18,901 nt of DNA. Source: Pseudomonadota bacterium. GTDB taxonomy: Bacteria; Desulfobacterota; Desulfobaccia; Desulfobaccales; 0-14-0-80-60-11. Made by a program: the position numbers and the translations under genes. Where the stretch lies: assembly GCA_018897875.1 (NCBI GenBank), contig JAHIKF010000514.1, positions 1-18,901 of the forward strand, read 5' to 3'. Positions 7,271 to 15,232 of the stretch are shown piece by piece. The first letter of the stretch is position 1, and every line of letters starts with the position of its first letter. The notes beneath the pieces are model-generated. The model was not told the origin of the DNA and searched no databases. It saw only the letters and a list, made by a program, of their open reading frames with translations.

Positions 7271-9961
7271 AACCTCTTCCTCTTCTGCGGCCGGAGCTGG
7301 GGCAAAGCCGCAGACCAAGGCGTAAGGGCAATACTGGCAGGCCCCCAATTTTTTGCCCTCCGGGGCCGGATAGGGGTCGGGACGGAAATTTCCCGCGGTT
7401 AGGCGGCGGCCCAGGGCCGTGACCTTGGCCGCAAAGGCCGCGGCGGCCTCCTGCCATATCGAATGCGGGACGCCAAAATCCTCGTGTTTCAGGTGATGGG
7501 ACCGGGGCGACTTGAGGCCGATGAACCCGGCGCGCAGGTTGGCCACAGGCTGGTGGACCGGCACCCGACCTTGCTGGACGGCCAGGAGGTAGCAGGGCAG
7601 CTGGGATTCCTCCAAATCATCCAACACCTTGCCCTTTTTAGGAATTTCCCCGCTCTTATAATCCCAGACCACCAGGTCGGATTGCTCCGGGTGATAGTCC
7701 AGGCGGTCGATGCGGCCGCGCAGGGTAAAGGGCCAGTTTTGGCCCTGGAGATCATTGAAGGCCACCTCGGCGCCCTGCCAGCGCCAGCCGGCCTCATAAC
7801 GCTGCCGTTCCAGGCTGAGCCACTCCCACAGCAGGCCGGGGTCTCCCAGCCAGCGGTCCGCCTCGGCCTGCCAGTGGAGGTCGCCGCTTGAGGGGGCCAA
7901 CACCTGGCGGACGGCCTCCTGGAGCAGCTCCCGGGCGCGCTCCTGGTCCCAGGCCTGATCCGTAGCGAGAATCTCCTTAAAGGCCGTAGTGAAGCGGGCC
8001 AGGACTTCGTGCAGCAGTTGGCCCCGCTCCCGGGGGTCCAGACCGGGCTCGATCTCGGGCAGTTCCCTGATTTTCAGCAAGTTTTCCAGCAGGAAGCGGC
8101 AGGGGCACGCCAGCGCCGTGCTCACCTGGGTCAAGGAGATTTCCCCGGGCAGGGGAAAGGGGAGGGGAGGGTCGGGGTAGCCCGGAACTGCCGGAGCCGC
8201 CGGGGCGTGAAATACGGCCTGGATGGCGGGGGATCGCAGCCAGGCGGGGTTTGGGGTAGTGAGTACGGGCATCTCGGCCTGGCTCCACTCCCCTAAATAC
8301 AGCGGGGTGCTGACCTGTTCTTCCTGGTCCACCGACCGGGGCCGGGTCAGGGTGAGGTTGGGCGCGGCGCCTAACAGATTGTGGAAAAGTTCCGCGGCAA
8401 AGTGATGCTGGCTCGGATAGGTTCCGCCCAGGACCAGGCGTTTTTCAGCCGCGGAGAGCAGGGGCAGGGGCCGGGGCGGGGCCGGCAGGGTCCCGGAGTT
8501 CATACCCAGGCAGAAGACGTGGGAAAAGTCCAGGCCCCGCATTTCCAGGAGGCCCAGGACCTGGATGCCGGCGGCCTGAATCCCCGGTCCGGGCAGGATA
8601 ACCCGCTGGGCCCCGATTTTGAGCCACTCCAGAAACTCCCCGGCCTTAAGCCCCTCGGACCCCAGCGCGGTTTCAAGTTCGGGCAGGAGCCCGACGAGGC
8701 GATCCCAGGGCTCCCGGTCAGCCTCACCCAGCCCCCGGGGAAACCCCAATTCCTGCCAGGCGGCCCGAAGCCGGTGGCCCCACTGGCCCGCCGGGGCGGT
8801 GGACAGCCGGAGGGAATTCCAGATCCGGTCCAGACGCTCCAGCACGGCGGTCTCGGCTTCGGGGGGCCGGGATCGGAGCACCGCCCGGCGCAGCTGATCC
8901 CAGCCCTGATCCACCCGCCGCTCCCTAAAGGCCCGGTCCCATTGGGCCGGTGCGCGGCCATGGACCAGCACCTCCCCGTAATACGGCGACAGGAGCAGGG
9001 AGACCAGGTCTTCCCGGCGCTCCCGGGCAGCGATGAAGGTCAGGGGCAGCAGGGCGGCCTGAAAGAGGGGGACTTCGGAGAGGTTCGGCCCCTGGGAGAA
9101 ATTGTAAGCCCAGCCGTCCGGGGACTGGGGCGGCCCGAGCAATTCGGCCAGGACCCGCCGCAGCTGGGGCGTGTAAACGCCGATGGCTGGGGCGGTGACG
9201 GCCAGGCGGTGCAGCGGCAGGCCGCTCCGGGCGAGTTCCACCAGTTGGGCCGCCACCCAATTAAGTTCCTGGGCGGGGTCGGGCAGGGCCACCGCCTGGC
9301 GCACGTTATCAAGATCGCCCCGCACCTGGAGGTGGACCACCTGGGTGCGGCGGCTGACCTCCTGAAGCCAGAGTTCTTCTAAGGGCGCCGGGGTTTCCAG
9401 ACCCGCGACCAGCACCCGGGGGGGCAGTTTGATCCTGCCGTCCCTCAGGGCATAGGTGAGATAGGCCGGGAGTTCCCCGGGGCTCAACCAGCCCTCTTGC
9501 CGCAGCAGATCGACATAGGTGCGGGTGACCCGGCGGCGCCAGGTTATGAGCGGCGAATAATCCACCGTGGGGCGGGCGTCCCCGCCCGCCATGGCGTAGC
9601 GGCACAGAAGGGTGTGGGCCTCGTCCAAGGCCTGGGCCCAGGCCAGATCCGGGGTGGGGCCGGGCGGGGGCGGGGCCGTTTGCAGGGCTTGGCGCCACCG
9701 GGCCAGGCGCACCAGGGCCGGGGCCAGGGCGGCTTCCGGCCACAGTCCCTTAAAGAGTTCGGACCACCAGGCGTTGAGGGTCAAGAGCGGCAGCGGTTCC
9801 CAGGCGGGGCGGCCGGCCTCCAGCGCCGCCAGACGCTGCCGGTGCCAGACCTGGTGCGCCAGCCGCTGGTGCGGGACGATCCCTAAAGCGCCGGGGCCGG
9901 CATGGCCCAGCAGATAGTCTTGCAAGGCGGCGCCGGAGGTGAAGAACCTGGCGGCGGTCAA
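7268..9961 (-). CDS. AddB-like PD-(D/E)XK nuclease, probable DNA repair protein
   Basis: An 897-residue protein, the partner of the adjacent AddA-type helicase. It matches the roughly 900-residue 'probable DNA repair protein' group related to AddB. Residues about 1-610 resemble an inactivated helicase: no P-loop is visible, but 'VLGLLEMRGLDFSHVFCLGMN' near 468-488 corresponds to motif V. The C-terminal nuclease domain has His651 ('QLLHEV'), 'GRIDR' (Asp752), 'VVWDYKSG' (Asp767, Lys769) and a Gln787/Tyr791 pair. Cys619 or Cys621 plus Cys875, Cys878 and Cys884 reproduce the C...C-x2-C-x5-C arrangement that holds the 4Fe-4S cluster of AddB nucleases. The start is TTG: AGGAG lies 7 bases upstream (+ strand 9969-9973), which decides it. 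It is transcribed ahead of addA; the stop codon lies inside a palindrome. The family is certain; equivalence to B. subtilis AddB is by analogy. Confidence 0.85.
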   Translation of the reverse strand: MTAARFFTSGAALQDYLLGHAGPGALGIVPHQRLAHQVWHRQRLAALEAGRPAWEPLPLLTLNAWWSELFKGLWPEAALAPALVRLARWRQALQTAPPPPGPTPDLAWAQALDEAHTLLCRYAMAGGDARPTVDYSPLITWRRRVTRTYVDLLRQEGWLSPGELPAYLTYALRDGRIKLPPRVLVAGLETPAPLEELWLQEVSRRTQVVHLQVRGDLDNVRQAVALPDPAQELNWVAAQLVELARSGLPLHRLAVTAPAIGVYTPQLRRVLAELLGPPQSPDGWAYNFSQGPNLSEVPLFQAALLPLTFIAARERREDLVSLLLSPYYGEVLVHGRAPAQWDRAFRERRVDQGWDQLRRAVLRSRPPEAETAVLERLDRIWNSLRLSTAPAGQWGHRLRAAWQELGFPRGLGEADREPWDRLVGLLPELETALGSEGLKAGEFLEWLKIGAQRVILPGPGIQAAGIQVLGLLEMRGLDFSHVFCLGMNSGTLPAPPRPLPLLSAAEKRLVLGGTYPSQHHFAAELFHNLLGAAPNLTLTRPRSVDQEEQVSTPLYLGEWSQAEMPVLTTPNPAWLRSPAIQAVFHAPAAPAVPGYPDPPLPFPLPGEISLTQVSTALACPCRFLLENLLKIRELPEIEPGLDPRERGQLLHEVLARFTTAFKEILATDQAWDQERARELLQEAVRQVLAPSSGDLHWQAEADRWLGDPGLLWEWLSLERQRYEAGWRWQGAEVAFNDLQGQNWPFTLRGRIDRLDYHPEQSDLVVWDYKSGEIPKKGKVLDDLEESQLPCYLLAVQQGRVPVHQPVANLRAGFIGLKSPRSHHLKHEDFGVPHSIWQEAAAAFAAKVTALGRRLTAGNFRPDPYPAPEGKKLGACQYCPYALVCGFAPAPAAEEEEV

Positions 9962-9968
9962 CGGAGTG

Positions 9969-9973
9969 CTCCT
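9969..9973 (-). promoter_or_regulatory. Ribosome-binding site fixing the TTG start of the AddB-like gene
   Basis: On the - strand this is AGGAG, 7 bases before the TTG at 9961-9959. No ATG or GTG with comparable spacing is present nearby, so the TTG start is favoured. Confidence 0.6.
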
Positions 9974-10022
9974 GGGGGCGAGGGCCGGTTACGTTGGGGG
10001 AAAAAGGGGAAAAGGGGAAAAG

Positions 10023-10073
10023 GGAAAAAGGATTTTAGGTGTTTTTTGTCGGGCGGGGATGGGCCGCCGCGCC
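10023..10073 (+). repeat. Imperfect direct repeat, copy A
   Basis: A 51-bp segment that aligns without gaps to 10251-10301 with roughly three quarters identical bases by eye, sharing the exact core GTCGGGCGGGGA. The two copies flank a set of four hairpins, forming a composite element upstream of the AddB-like gene. Open frames across it are low-complexity and not credible genes. Confidence 0.6.
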
Positions 10074-10090
10074 AAGCGGAAATCTTTTCT

Positions 10091-10232
10091 GGTTCCCAAG
10101 CTCCTGCTTGGGAACCCCCTTTGATGCAAAGCTCTGCTTTGCTCAAAAAAGCCGGCAATCCCGGCGGTGAAAATCCTATTGCCAAGCAGAGCTTGGCGTT
10201 TAGATGCGTTCCCAAGCAGGAGCTTGGGAACC
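10091..10232. repeat. Nested four-hairpin palindromic element
   Basis: Four short perfect hairpins in mirror order. The first (10091-10116) has an 11-bp stem GGTTCCCAAGC with loop TCCT. The second (10126-10142) has stem GCAAAGC and loop TCT. The third (10181-10197) has stem GCCAAGC and loop AGA. The fourth (10208-10231) has a 10-bp stem GTTCCCAAGC with loop AGGA. Outer and inner hairpins are reverse-complement counterparts, so the whole is a large imperfect palindrome. The 'GTTCCCAAGC...GCTTGGGAAC' unit has the look of a dispersed genomic repeat. No U-tract follows any stem, so terminator function is not supported. Confidence 0.75.
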
Positions 10233-10250
10233 AGATGAAGCAGCGCAAGG

Positions 10251-10301
10251 GCGAAAAGGATTCAGGCGGTTTTTCGTCGGGCGGGGACGGCCCCCCGCAC
10301 C
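10251..10301 (+). repeat. Imperfect direct repeat, copy B
   Basis: Second copy of the 51-bp segment at 10023-10073, on the other side of the hairpin cluster. Most of it (10261-10305) is also enclosed by a short TTCAGG/CCTGAA inverted repeat not obvious in copy A. Confidence 0.6.
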
Positions 10302-10371
10302 TGAAACCTCTTGCAAAACCTCTCTTAGGCTGCATAAAAGTTCTCTTAACCAATTAAAGGTTGGGAGGGTT

Positions 10372-10460
10372 AGTCCCCCTTTCTTAAAGGGGGATTTAGG
10401 GGGATTATCAAGCGGTTATTTAATCCCCCCTGCCCCCCTTTAGAAAAGGGGGGTGATTCT
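10372..10460. repeat. Dispersed ~88-bp palindromic repeat, copy 1
   Basis: One of three copies in this window (others at 13798-13885 and 15233-15320). The order is AGTCCCCCTTT, a short spacer, AAAGGGGGATTTAGGGGGATT, about 17 variable bases, AATCCCCCCT, CCCCCCTTTAG, then AAAAGGGGGG. Each arm folds into its own hairpin and the two arms can also pair with each other. The ends and folding blocks are conserved while the loops vary. This looks like a non-coding MITE- or REP-like repeat; proline/glycine-rich frames through it are artefacts. Confidence 0.85.
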
Positions 10461-10507
10461 GAGATGCCACTCTATGCGAAATTTTCATAGGCAAAATGTT
10501 GGTAGCC

Positions 10508-10574
10508 CCGGCGTCTCGCCGGTGCCTGGTGTAGGGTGCGCCGGGCGCACCCTACATGGCGGGCAATGCCCGCC
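10508..10574. repeat. Three adjacent short hairpins (REP-like)
   Basis: Stem CCGGCG with loop TCT at 10508-10522. A perfect 11-bp stem GTAGGGTGCGC with loop CGG at 10531-10555. Stem GGCGGGC with loop AAT at 10558-10574. The 'GTAGGG' and 'CCCTAC' ends match the palindrome style elsewhere in the window. They lie about 60 bp past the stop of the - strand membrane-protein gene but are not followed by a T-run on that strand, so they are recorded as repeats, not a terminator. Confidence 0.7.
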
Positions 10575-10633
10575 CTACATCAATAGTTCTTCTATTATAC
10601 TGCGGTTTTTGGCGAAACCAGTGTAACCCCCGG

Positions 10634-11230
10634 TCATATTTTATCGCCCACGACAATTACGACCCATTGGTTAGCAGGGTCATTTCTATGGCGACCTTGC
10701 TCAATCAGTTTGCCCATTATTGACTCAAGCAAACCTTCTCTGGCGGTTGCTTTAATGCCTGCGTCATTCATCGCTTGTGCGAAAGACGTAGCGAATTTTG
10801 CTCCCTTTTCATTACCTGTAGTCGCACGCGCCACTATACCGTTCACCGCTCCAACTTGGACCCCTGCAGCTCCCTGGTTAAATTCTGCATTCACGCCTGC
10901 TGCTTTAAGTGCCCGAACGATTTGGTCTGCCAAGGATGCGGCTTCATACGTGAATGGGATAGCACCAACTGCTATGTTCTGTCCTGCAAACTCTTTCATT
11001 CGGCTCACAAGGGTTTGCATTTGTTTCTCATTCAGCAACCGTGGCGCTTTTAGTTTTGCTAGCGCAAGTTCGGCTTCGGCTGTGCGAGTCTTTTGTTCCG
11101 CTAATTCTCGTTTTAGAGCTTTATCCCTGCTGATACCGGAGACAACAATTGCATATGTAGCAAGTAAACCGAGGACGAGCGCGAAAACAAGAACCCAATT
11201 AGACCAATAAAATATATCATCTGCCGACAT
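10634..11230 (-). CDS. Single-pass membrane protein of unknown function
   Basis: A protein of 198 residues from the ATG at 11230. AAAGGA lies exactly 7 bases upstream, a better site than that of the in-frame ATG pair at 11291-11296, which would add 22 basic residues. The N-terminus 'MSADDIFYWSNW' is followed by one hydrophobic span (about residues 12-31). A charged, probably coiled-coil stretch (about 35-65, Lys/Glu/Ala rich) comes next, then an alpha/beta domain of about 130 residues ending 'WVVIVVGDKI'. I recall similar uncharacterised proteins in other proteobacteria, where the tail resembles a small soluble domain after a coiled coil, but no function is established. Its base composition is visibly more AT-rich than its neighbours, which suggests recent acquisition. 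It sits 134 bp downstream of ftsH on the same strand. Confidence 0.8.
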   Translation of the reverse strand: MSADDIFYWSNWVLVFALVLGLLATYAIVVSGISRDKALKRELAEQKTRTAEAELALAKLKAPRLLNEKQMQTLVSRMKEFAGQNIAVGAIPFTYEAASLADQIVRALKAAGVNAEFNQGAAGVQVGAVNGIVARATTGNEKGAKFATSFAQAMNDAGIKATAREGLLESIMGKLIEQGRHRNDPANQWVVIVVGDKI

Positions 11231-11364
11231 ACCGTGGTCCTTTCTAAATATTCTGCCTAGCGTTGTTCTTGTTGTTGTTTTGGGTTTAGGCATCATGTTC
11301 TACCTGATGCGGTGTTGGAAGATAATTGCCGACGGGGGGCGCAGAGGCCCGCCTTACCATCAGA

Positions 11365-13263
11365 TCAAGCCGTATGCTCCTGCCCGCGGGAATTCAAAAT
11401 CTCCCGCAGTTCATCCCCTTCCAGGACCTCTTTGACCAGGAGGATTTTGGCGGCTTTCTCCAGGACCTCCCGGTCTTTTTCCAGGACATCTTTGGCCCGC
11501 TGGTGGGCCCGATTCACCAGCGCCGCCACCTCCTGGTCGATTTCCTGGGCCGTGGCTTCGCTGTAATCCTTGGAGCCGGGGGGCAGCATGGCGTCCAGGA
11601 ACAGGGGGCGCCGCTCGCGCTCGAAGGTGATGGGCCCCAGGCGTTCGCTCATGCCGTACTCCCGCACCATGGAGCGGGCGATGTCCGTGGCCCGGTAGAG
11701 GTCGTTCTGGGCCCCGGTGGAAATCTCGTTGAAGGTCAACTCCTCGGCCACCCGGCCGCCCATCATCACGGCCATGCGGTCTTCCAGCTCGGTCTTGGTC
11801 ATCAGGTAACGGTCTTCGGTGGGCAGCTGCATGGTGTAGCCCAGGGCGCCGATACCCCGGGGGATGATGGAGACCCGGTGGACCCGGTCGGTGGTGGGCA
11901 GGGCTTCGGCCACCAGGGCGTGGCCGGTCTCGTGGTAGGCCACGATCTCCTTTTCCTTGGGGTTCATGACCCGGTTGCGCTTTTCCAGGCCGGCCACCAC
12001 CCGGTCGATGGCGGCCTCAAAGTCGTCCATCTCGACGGACTCCTTATTCCTGCGGGCTGCCAGCAAGGCGGCTTCGTTGACGATGTTGGCCAAATCCGAC
12101 CCCACCATGCCGGGGGTGCGGGCCGCCAGGGTGTGGAGGTTGGCCTCCGGGGAGATCTTGATGGTCCGGGTATGGATCTGCAAAATATCTTCCCGGCCCT
12201 TGAGGGAGGGCCGATCCACCAGGATGTGGCGGTCGAAGCGCCCGGGGCGGATCAGGGCCGGGTCCAGGATCTCCGGGCGGTTGGTGGCGGCCATGATGAT
12301 CACCCCTTTGCGGGTGTCAAAACCGTCCATTTCGGACAATAGTTGGTTCAGGGTGTTTTCCCGTTCTTCCGGGCCGCCCATAGGGCTGAAGCCCCGGGCC
12401 TTGCCGATGGCGTCCAATTCGTCGATAAAGATAATGCAGGGCGCCTTCTCCTGGGCCGTGGCAAAGAGATCTCGTACTCGGGCGGCGCCCACCCCCACGA
12501 ACATTTCCACAAAATCGGAGCCCGACAGGCTCATAAAGGGCACCCCGGCCTCCCCGGCCACGGCCCGGGCCAGCAGGGTCTTGCCGGTGCCCGGGGGACC
12601 CACCAGCAGGACGCCTTTGGGGAGGCTGCCCCCCAAGACCTGAAATTTGGCCGGGGTCTTCAAGAACTCGATGATTTCTTTCAGTTCCTCTTCGGCTTCT
12701 TCCACGCCGGCCACGTCCTGAAAAGTGACCTTGGTTTCGTCCAGGACATAGACTTTGGCCTTACTCTTGCCCACGGTCATCAAACCGCCGGCGCCGCCGG
12801 CGCCGATCTTGCGGAAGAAGTAGATCCAGATGCCGATTAAGAGCAGGAAGGGAAAGACCCAGGAAAGGAGAGAAGTGAGCCAGGTCTTTTCTTGGACGGC
12901 CCGATAGCTGATGTTGTCCTTGGCCAGGAGCTTCACCAGGTCCGGGTCTTCCAGTCTCACGGCGGAGAATATCGGCTTTTTCTTGTCAAACTGTTTGGCC
13001 AGGGTCTGGGGCAGGTCGGGTTTTTCCCTGGCTTTGGCCAATTCGTCGATGCCCTTCGGCAACAGGTTACCCGTGATGGTGTCGGTGCTGACGGTGAGGT
13101 CATCGACGCCTTTATTCTGCACCAGGTGGCGAAATTCGCTGTAACTGATCTCCACGGCCTGTTGCATGGCGCTGTAATACTGGAAGATCGACAGCAACAG
13201 GATAAAGGCCAGCACATACCAGACGGCGTAACGGGCCATGGAGGAGGGGGGTTTCTCGGTCAT
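11365..13263 (-). CDS. ftsH: ATP-dependent zinc metalloprotease FtsH
   Basis: A 632-residue protein of standard FtsH length. It is an inner-membrane AAA+ protease that extracts and degrades unassembled membrane proteins and some cytoplasmic regulators. Two membrane spans (about 11-28 and 131-150) flank a periplasmic domain. The AAA+ module has Walker A 'GPPGTGKT' (222-229), Walker B 'IIFIDELD' (277-284), the pore motif near 'FVEMFVGVG' and the second region of homology 'RPGRFDR' (339-345). The protease domain has zinc ligands in 'HETGH' (444-448) and the third ligand Asp521 ('QNDLYRAT'). GAGG is 5 bases before the ATG. All catalytic residues are intact. It appears to be a single-gene unit with its own promoter; tilS or folP, frequent neighbours elsewhere, are not present here. 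Confidence 0.97.
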   Translation of the reverse strand: MTEKPPSSMARYAVWYVLAFILLLSIFQYYSAMQQAVEISYSEFRHLVQNKGVDDLTVSTDTITGNLLPKGIDELAKAREKPDLPQTLAKQFDKKKPIFSAVRLEDPDLVKLLAKDNISYRAVQEKTWLTSLLSWVFPFLLLIGIWIYFFRKIGAGGAGGLMTVGKSKAKVYVLDETKVTFQDVAGVEEAEEELKEIIEFLKTPAKFQVLGGSLPKGVLLVGPPGTGKTLLARAVAGEAGVPFMSLSGSDFVEMFVGVGAARVRDLFATAQEKAPCIIFIDELDAIGKARGFSPMGGPEERENTLNQLLSEMDGFDTRKGVIIMAATNRPEILDPALIRPGRFDRHILVDRPSLKGREDILQIHTRTIKISPEANLHTLAARTPGMVGSDLANIVNEAALLAARRNKESVEMDDFEAAIDRVVAGLEKRNRVMNPKEKEIVAYHETGHALVAEALPTTDRVHRVSIIPRGIGALGYTMQLPTEDRYLMTKTELEDRMAVMMGGRVAEELTFNEISTGAQNDLYRATDIARSMVREYGMSERLGPITFERERRPLFLDAMLPPGSKDYSEATAQEIDQEVAALVNRAHQRAKDVLEKDREVLEKAAKILLVKEVLEGDELREILNSRGQEHTA

Positions 13264-13306
13264 GATTACCTCATACCGCTATATTACCGGGTAGTTCGCT
13301 CCACAT

Positions 13307-13334
13307 AATATAACGATTGAGGCGGGATAAGCAA
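13307..13334 (-). promoter_or_regulatory. Candidate sigma-70-type promoter for ftsH
   Basis: Read on the - strand: TTGCTT (13334-13329), a 16-base spacer, then TATATT (13312-13307). Transcription would start near 13300, giving a leader of about 37 bases. The match to the -35 box is only partial. No clear heat-shock-type element was seen. Confidence 0.35.
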
Positions 13335-13423
13335 CCCGATCTTCCCGGGGCCTTGCGCATAGGCGGCAGCCTCCTTATGGTATGAGAGTGTCCCTTAGCC
13401 GGGCCGCAGGAAAATTTGCTGGT

Positions 13424-13448
13424 CGGGGCGGGTTTAAAACCCGCGCCT
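13424..13448. repeat. Short GGGTTTAAAACCC palindrome
   Basis: An inverted repeat centred on GGGTTTTAAACC-like sequence (GCGGGTTTAAAACCCGC) upstream of the small cysteine protein gene. It has the look of the other dispersed palindromes in this window. No function is apparent. Confidence 0.45.
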
Positions 13449-13456
13449 ATAGGGGC

Positions 13457-13483
13457 TTTGAAGATTTAATTGCAGTCTATACT
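13457..13483 (+). promoter_or_regulatory. Candidate promoter for the small Cys-containing protein
   Basis: TATACT (13478-13483) is a good -10 box; TTTGAA, 15 bases upstream, is a poor and closely spaced -35 box. The start codon is 28 bases further on. Weak support only. Confidence 0.25.
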
Positions 13484-13510
13484 GACAATTTGCCATCTAA
13501 GGAACGACGC

Positions 13511-13735
13511 ATGGAAAATGAACTGAAGAAGGTGGATATTGATAAACTTCCCCTGCCCAAGCTGGTGGAGGCACTGCGCCAGGCCGCCAAAAGCTGCCAG
13601 TGCGATGGGACCCGGGAAACCGTCTTTACCTCCCGGGGCCGGGATAACGTCGTGAATTGTCTGGCGTGCGAACCGGTCCATGATGCCCTGCAACTGTTGG
13701 AAAAGGCGCTGAAAATTCTGCAACCGGGGCGATAG
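13511..13735 (+). CDS. Small cysteine-containing protein of unknown function
   Basis: A 74-residue protein. The ATG at 13511 is preceded by AAGGA with 7-base spacing, so this start is preferred to an upstream in-frame ATG at 13382 that would read through a palindromic repeat. It begins with a charged segment and a likely amphipathic helix (about 5-25). Then come a CxC pair ('SCQCDG', about residues 27-29) and a CxxC pair ('NCLACE', about 50-53), and a second helix to the end. The two cysteine pairs could form a zinc site or a redox pair. No catalytic motif is recognisable and I do not recognise the family. It is the only + strand gene between ftsH and ruvB, divergent from ftsH and convergent with ruvB. 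Confidence 0.65.
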   Translation: MENELKKVDIDKLPLPKLVEALRQAAKSCQCDGTRETVFTSRGRDNVVNCLACEPVHDALQLLEKALKILQPGR

Positions 13736-13797
13736 GGGAGCGTTTCATAGTTAGAAGGACATAAAATCAGGCTTGGAGCACCGCACTTGGCAGGTTA

Positions 13798-13885
13798 AGT
13801 CCCCCTTTAAAAAAGGGGGATTTAGGGGGATTTCAGACGCTTATAAAAATCCCCCCTACCCCCCTTTAGGAAAGGGGGGTAATAA
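13798..13885. repeat. Dispersed ~88-bp palindromic repeat, copy 2
   Basis: Same block order as the copies at 10372 and 15233, with a different loop (AAAAAA) and a divergent central spacer. It lies between the convergent small Cys-protein gene and ruvB. The rest of this 257-bp gap holds nothing I can identify. Confidence 0.85.
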
Positions 13886-13992
13886 CCCGGCTTTTCCCGT
13901 GTCACCTGAATTATGAAACCCACCACCAGGTTTGACGACAAACCAGAAAAAAACTGGGTGACAGGGCGGCCGTCTCCGGCTGCCTGATCTCC

Positions 13993-15018
13993 CTAAAATA
14001 AAGCGGGGTGCACCCCTTTGCGGGGAAACTTGGCGAAATATTCCGCCGCCCGGTTGGTAGCCATACGGCCCCGGGGGGTGCGCTGGAGAAAGCCGCACTG
14101 GATCAGGTAGGGCTCGTAGACATCCTCCAGGGTGTCCTCTTCTTCACAGAGGGCTGCGGCCAGGGTGCCCAGGCCCACCGGCCCGCCGTCGTATTTCTCC
14201 AGGATGGTGAGCAGGATCTGGCGGTCCATGCGGTCGAACCCCAACTGGTCGACGTCCAGCAGGGTGAGGGCGGCGTCGGCGCAGTCCCGGTCGATGCGGC
14301 CGTCGCCCCGGACCTGGGCGTAGTCCCGGACGCGTTTTAAGAGACGGTTGGCGATGCGAGGCGTGCCCCGGGAACGCCGGGAGATTTCCCAGGTGCCGTC
14401 GGCATCGATCTCCACCCCCAGCACCTGGGCGGCCCTCCGGGTGATCTGGGCCAGCTCTTCCACCCGATAAAAATCCACCCTGAGCATCAAGCCGAAGCGG
14501 TCCCTGAGGGCTGGAGTGAGGAGACCGGCCCGGGTGGTGGCCCCCACCAGGGTGAAGTGGGGCAGATCCAGCTTCAGGGAGCGGGCCCCCGGCCCCTGGC
14601 CGATGATGAGGTCCAGGTTGAAGTCCTCCATGGCCGGATAGAGGATTTCTTCAACGATAGTGGGCAGGCGGTGGACTTCGTCGATGAACAGGACGTCTTT
14701 GGGAGCCAGGTTGGTGAGCAGGGCCGCCAGGTCTCCGGCCCGTTCCACCACCGGCCCCGAGGTGGACTTAATGCCGCCGCCCATCTCGTGGGCGATGATA
14801 AAGGCCAGGGTGGTTTTGCCCAGACCCGGGGGACCGTGCACCAGGATGTGGTCCACGGCCTCGCCCCGGGCCCGGGCCGCCTCCAGGGCGATCTCGAGAT
14901 TGCGCCGCAGTTCCTCCTGGCCCACGAACTCGGCCAGACTCCGGGGCCGCAGCCCTGCCTCCAAGCCCAGGTCATCCGCCTGGAGCCGGGGATTGACGAT
15001 GCGTTCATCCTGGCTCAT
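13993..15018 (-). CDS. ruvB: Holliday junction branch-migration ATPase RuvB
   Basis: A 341-residue protein of normal RuvB length. RuvB is the hexameric AAA+ motor that, with RuvA, drives branch migration of Holliday junctions. It shows Walker A 'GPPGLGKTT' (62-70), Walker B 'VLFIDE' (109-114), 'GATTRAGLLTPALRDRFG' (158-175, sensor 1 and arginine finger region), and the C-terminal winged-helix signature 'GGPVGLGTLA' with 'DVYEPYLIQ' and 'RTPRGR'. The ATG at 15018 is the first possible start because an in-frame TAG lies three codons upstream; the nearest AGG is rather far (about 14 bases). ruvA and ruvC are not in the window, so ruvB is separated from its usual operon partners here. All key residues are intact. 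Confidence 0.97.
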   Translation of the reverse strand: MSQDERIVNPRLQADDLGLEAGLRPRSLAEFVGQEELRRNLEIALEAARARGEAVDHILVHGPPGLGKTTLAFIIAHEMGGGIKSTSGPVVERAGDLAALLTNLAPKDVLFIDEVHRLPTIVEEILYPAMEDFNLDLIIGQGPGARSLKLDLPHFTLVGATTRAGLLTPALRDRFGLMLRVDFYRVEELAQITRRAAQVLGVEIDADGTWEISRRSRGTPRIANRLLKRVRDYAQVRGDGRIDRDCADAALTLLDVDQLGFDRMDRQILLTILEKYDGGPVGLGTLAAALCEEEDTLEDVYEPYLIQCGFLQRTPRGRMATNRAAEYFAKFPRKGVHPALF

Positions 15019-15161
15019 GTGCGGCTAATGTACCTCAGGGTCGGCATATTTGCAAGCCGGTCCCGCCGCCGGCCCCGGAGCGCCACCCTTGGCCCCGGGG
15101 AGGTAATGGGCTGGAGTTTTGGGGGGAGAGGGGATAATATTAAAAGATAGCCTTTTATCAT

Positions 15162-15178
15162 GGTGCGCGGTGCGCACC
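15162..15178. repeat. Short hairpin GGTGCGC/GCGCACC
   Basis: A 7-bp perfect stem with loop GGT, in the upstream region of ruvB. It is related in sequence to the GTAGGGTGCGC hairpin at 10531-10555. It is one of several such elements filling the 531-bp gap between ruvB and the YcaO gene, where no credible gene is present. Confidence 0.6.
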
Positions 15179-15232
15179 CTAGATTAGCTGCATATGTGTT
15201 CTGTCACCTAAGATTGGAAAACGAGGGTTTTA

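Noticed and set aside
7234..7305. Upstream extension of the addA frame by 24 codons
   Set aside because: It would read through the palindrome and overlap the end of the AddB-like gene, and the added residues are unlike the start of any AddA; ATG 7233 leads directly into the helicase motif I region.
8381..9382. Long open frame (333 codons) on the + strand antisense to the AddB-like gene
   Set aside because: It is composed of Gly/Pro/Arg-rich sequence caused by the GC-rich codon use of the real - strand gene, with no domain and no ribosome-binding site.
10091..10232. Possible CRISPR array
   Set aside because: The repeated units are hairpins of two different sizes in mirrored orientation, without regular spacers or same-direction repeats.
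9962..10443. Several open frames of 60-150 codons across the hairpin and repeat region
   Set aside because: They translate the repeats themselves (recurrent 'QAGAWEP' and 'FPSSCLGTH' type strings), which are hallmarks of dispersed palindromes and not of genes.
11326..12342. Long + strand open frame antisense to ftsH
   Set aside because: Same shadow effect: the - strand frame is an unambiguous FtsH with all catalytic motifs.
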